NCBI GenBank assembly: GCA_028829895.1
Contig: CM054182.1
Span: 17,907,001-17,971,000, forward strand
Length of the DNA: 64,000 nucleotides
Source: Sinotaia quadrata
Lineage: Eukaryota > Mollusca > Gastropoda > Architaenioglossa > Viviparidae
Reading direction: 5' to 3'
Part shown: piece by piece, positions 63,760 through 64,000 of the stretch
Layout of the letters: every line of letters begins with the position of its first letter
Position numbering within the stretch: position 1 is the stretch's first letter
Notes under the pieces: model-generated
Seen by the model: the letters and a program-made list of their open reading frames with translations, nothing else
Told to the model about the DNA's origin: nothing
Database searches by the model: none
Position numbers and translations under genes: made by a program

Positions 63760-64000
63760 CTATAAAAAGGATGTATTTATAGAGTCCCTGCTTGGAAATT
63801 TTTAACAATTTTCATTCAGATGAGATCAACTTGTTGATATTGAAACTAGGGAAATCCTAAATGCCTATAGCTATTAGAAAAGCAAGGCTTCAACAGACTA
63901 TGTCAGCTTCCTAACATAAAATAGGTTGCTTCACTTAATGACCTTATGACCCATAACTCTTAGATATGCAAGGCTTCAGTGTCTATTAACTTAATCTATA
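63760..64000. other. 3' end of the intron upstream of exon 1
   Basis: No exon or repeat recognised. The gene continues beyond the window. Confidence 0.65.

Noticed and set aside
1..64000. Search for tRNA, rRNA or a second protein-coding gene on the plus strand
   Set aside because: By eye, no cloverleaf with A and B boxes, no rRNA-like stretch and no plus-strand exon series was found; a covariance-model scan would be needed to exclude small RNAs.

Overview
This window is eukaryotic, intron-rich animal DNA. It is AT-rich (I judge about two thirds A+T), has GT-AG introns and carries many microsatellites and minisatellites. One gene on the minus strand fills it: the C-terminal half of an LRP1-type low-density lipoprotein receptor-related protein. 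I traced 42 exons whose phases all agree. They give 6,242 nt of coding sequence, about 2,079 residues ending in a stop at 993-995. The 5' part of the gene lies beyond position 64000. The host is probably an invertebrate, because the domain order equals vertebrate LRP1 while the cytoplasmic tail and many LDLa loops differ. A Mutator-like transposase fragment at 26.5-26.9 kb suits a mollusc or another lophotrochozoan, but that is a weak guess.

Layout in gene order, right to left: ten LDLa repeats (exons 1-8, 63.8-55.6 kb); two EGF modules (exons 9-10); a YWTD beta-propeller (exons 11-14, 49.8-46.4 kb); one EGF (exon 15); eleven LDLa repeats (exons 16-25, 44.0-27.9 kb); two EGF modules (exons 26-27); a second YWTD propeller with a furin-type RRRR site (exons 28-32, 24.2-16.6 kb); a run of EGF-like modules (exons 33-39); a transmembrane helix (exon 40); and a tail with two NPVY motifs (exons 41-42). 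The 10 / EGF2 / propeller / EGF / 11 / EGF2 / propeller / EGFs / TM order is that of LRP1 ligand clusters III and IV. The product should be a large endocytic and signalling receptor: LDLa repeats bind ligand, propellers release it at low pH, and NPxY motifs recruit PTB adaptors.

The introns contain roughly fifty families of tandem repeat. The most interesting structure is that several of these arrays are built from an exon edge together with its splice site. Exons 4, 11, 20, 24, 28, 33 and 37 are followed by tandem copies of their own 3' end plus 5' splice site. Exons 3, 9, 13 and 19 are preceded by copies of their 3' splice site plus first exon bases. In the donor arrays where I read on from the exon (exons 4, 11, 20, 24, 28, 33), a stop codon comes before the next donor copy, so only the exon-proximal site keeps the frame.

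Other non-gene content: a dispersed repeat with three copies (21.5, 34.4 and 54.0 kb), the broken Mutator-like fragment, a purine-rich tract at 61.8-62.6 kb, long GT/AC microsatellites and an RFX-type X-box motif at 39.8 kb. I saw no RNA genes and no second protein gene. The longest open frames (33.0-34.0 kb) are artefacts of a 29-bp repeat.
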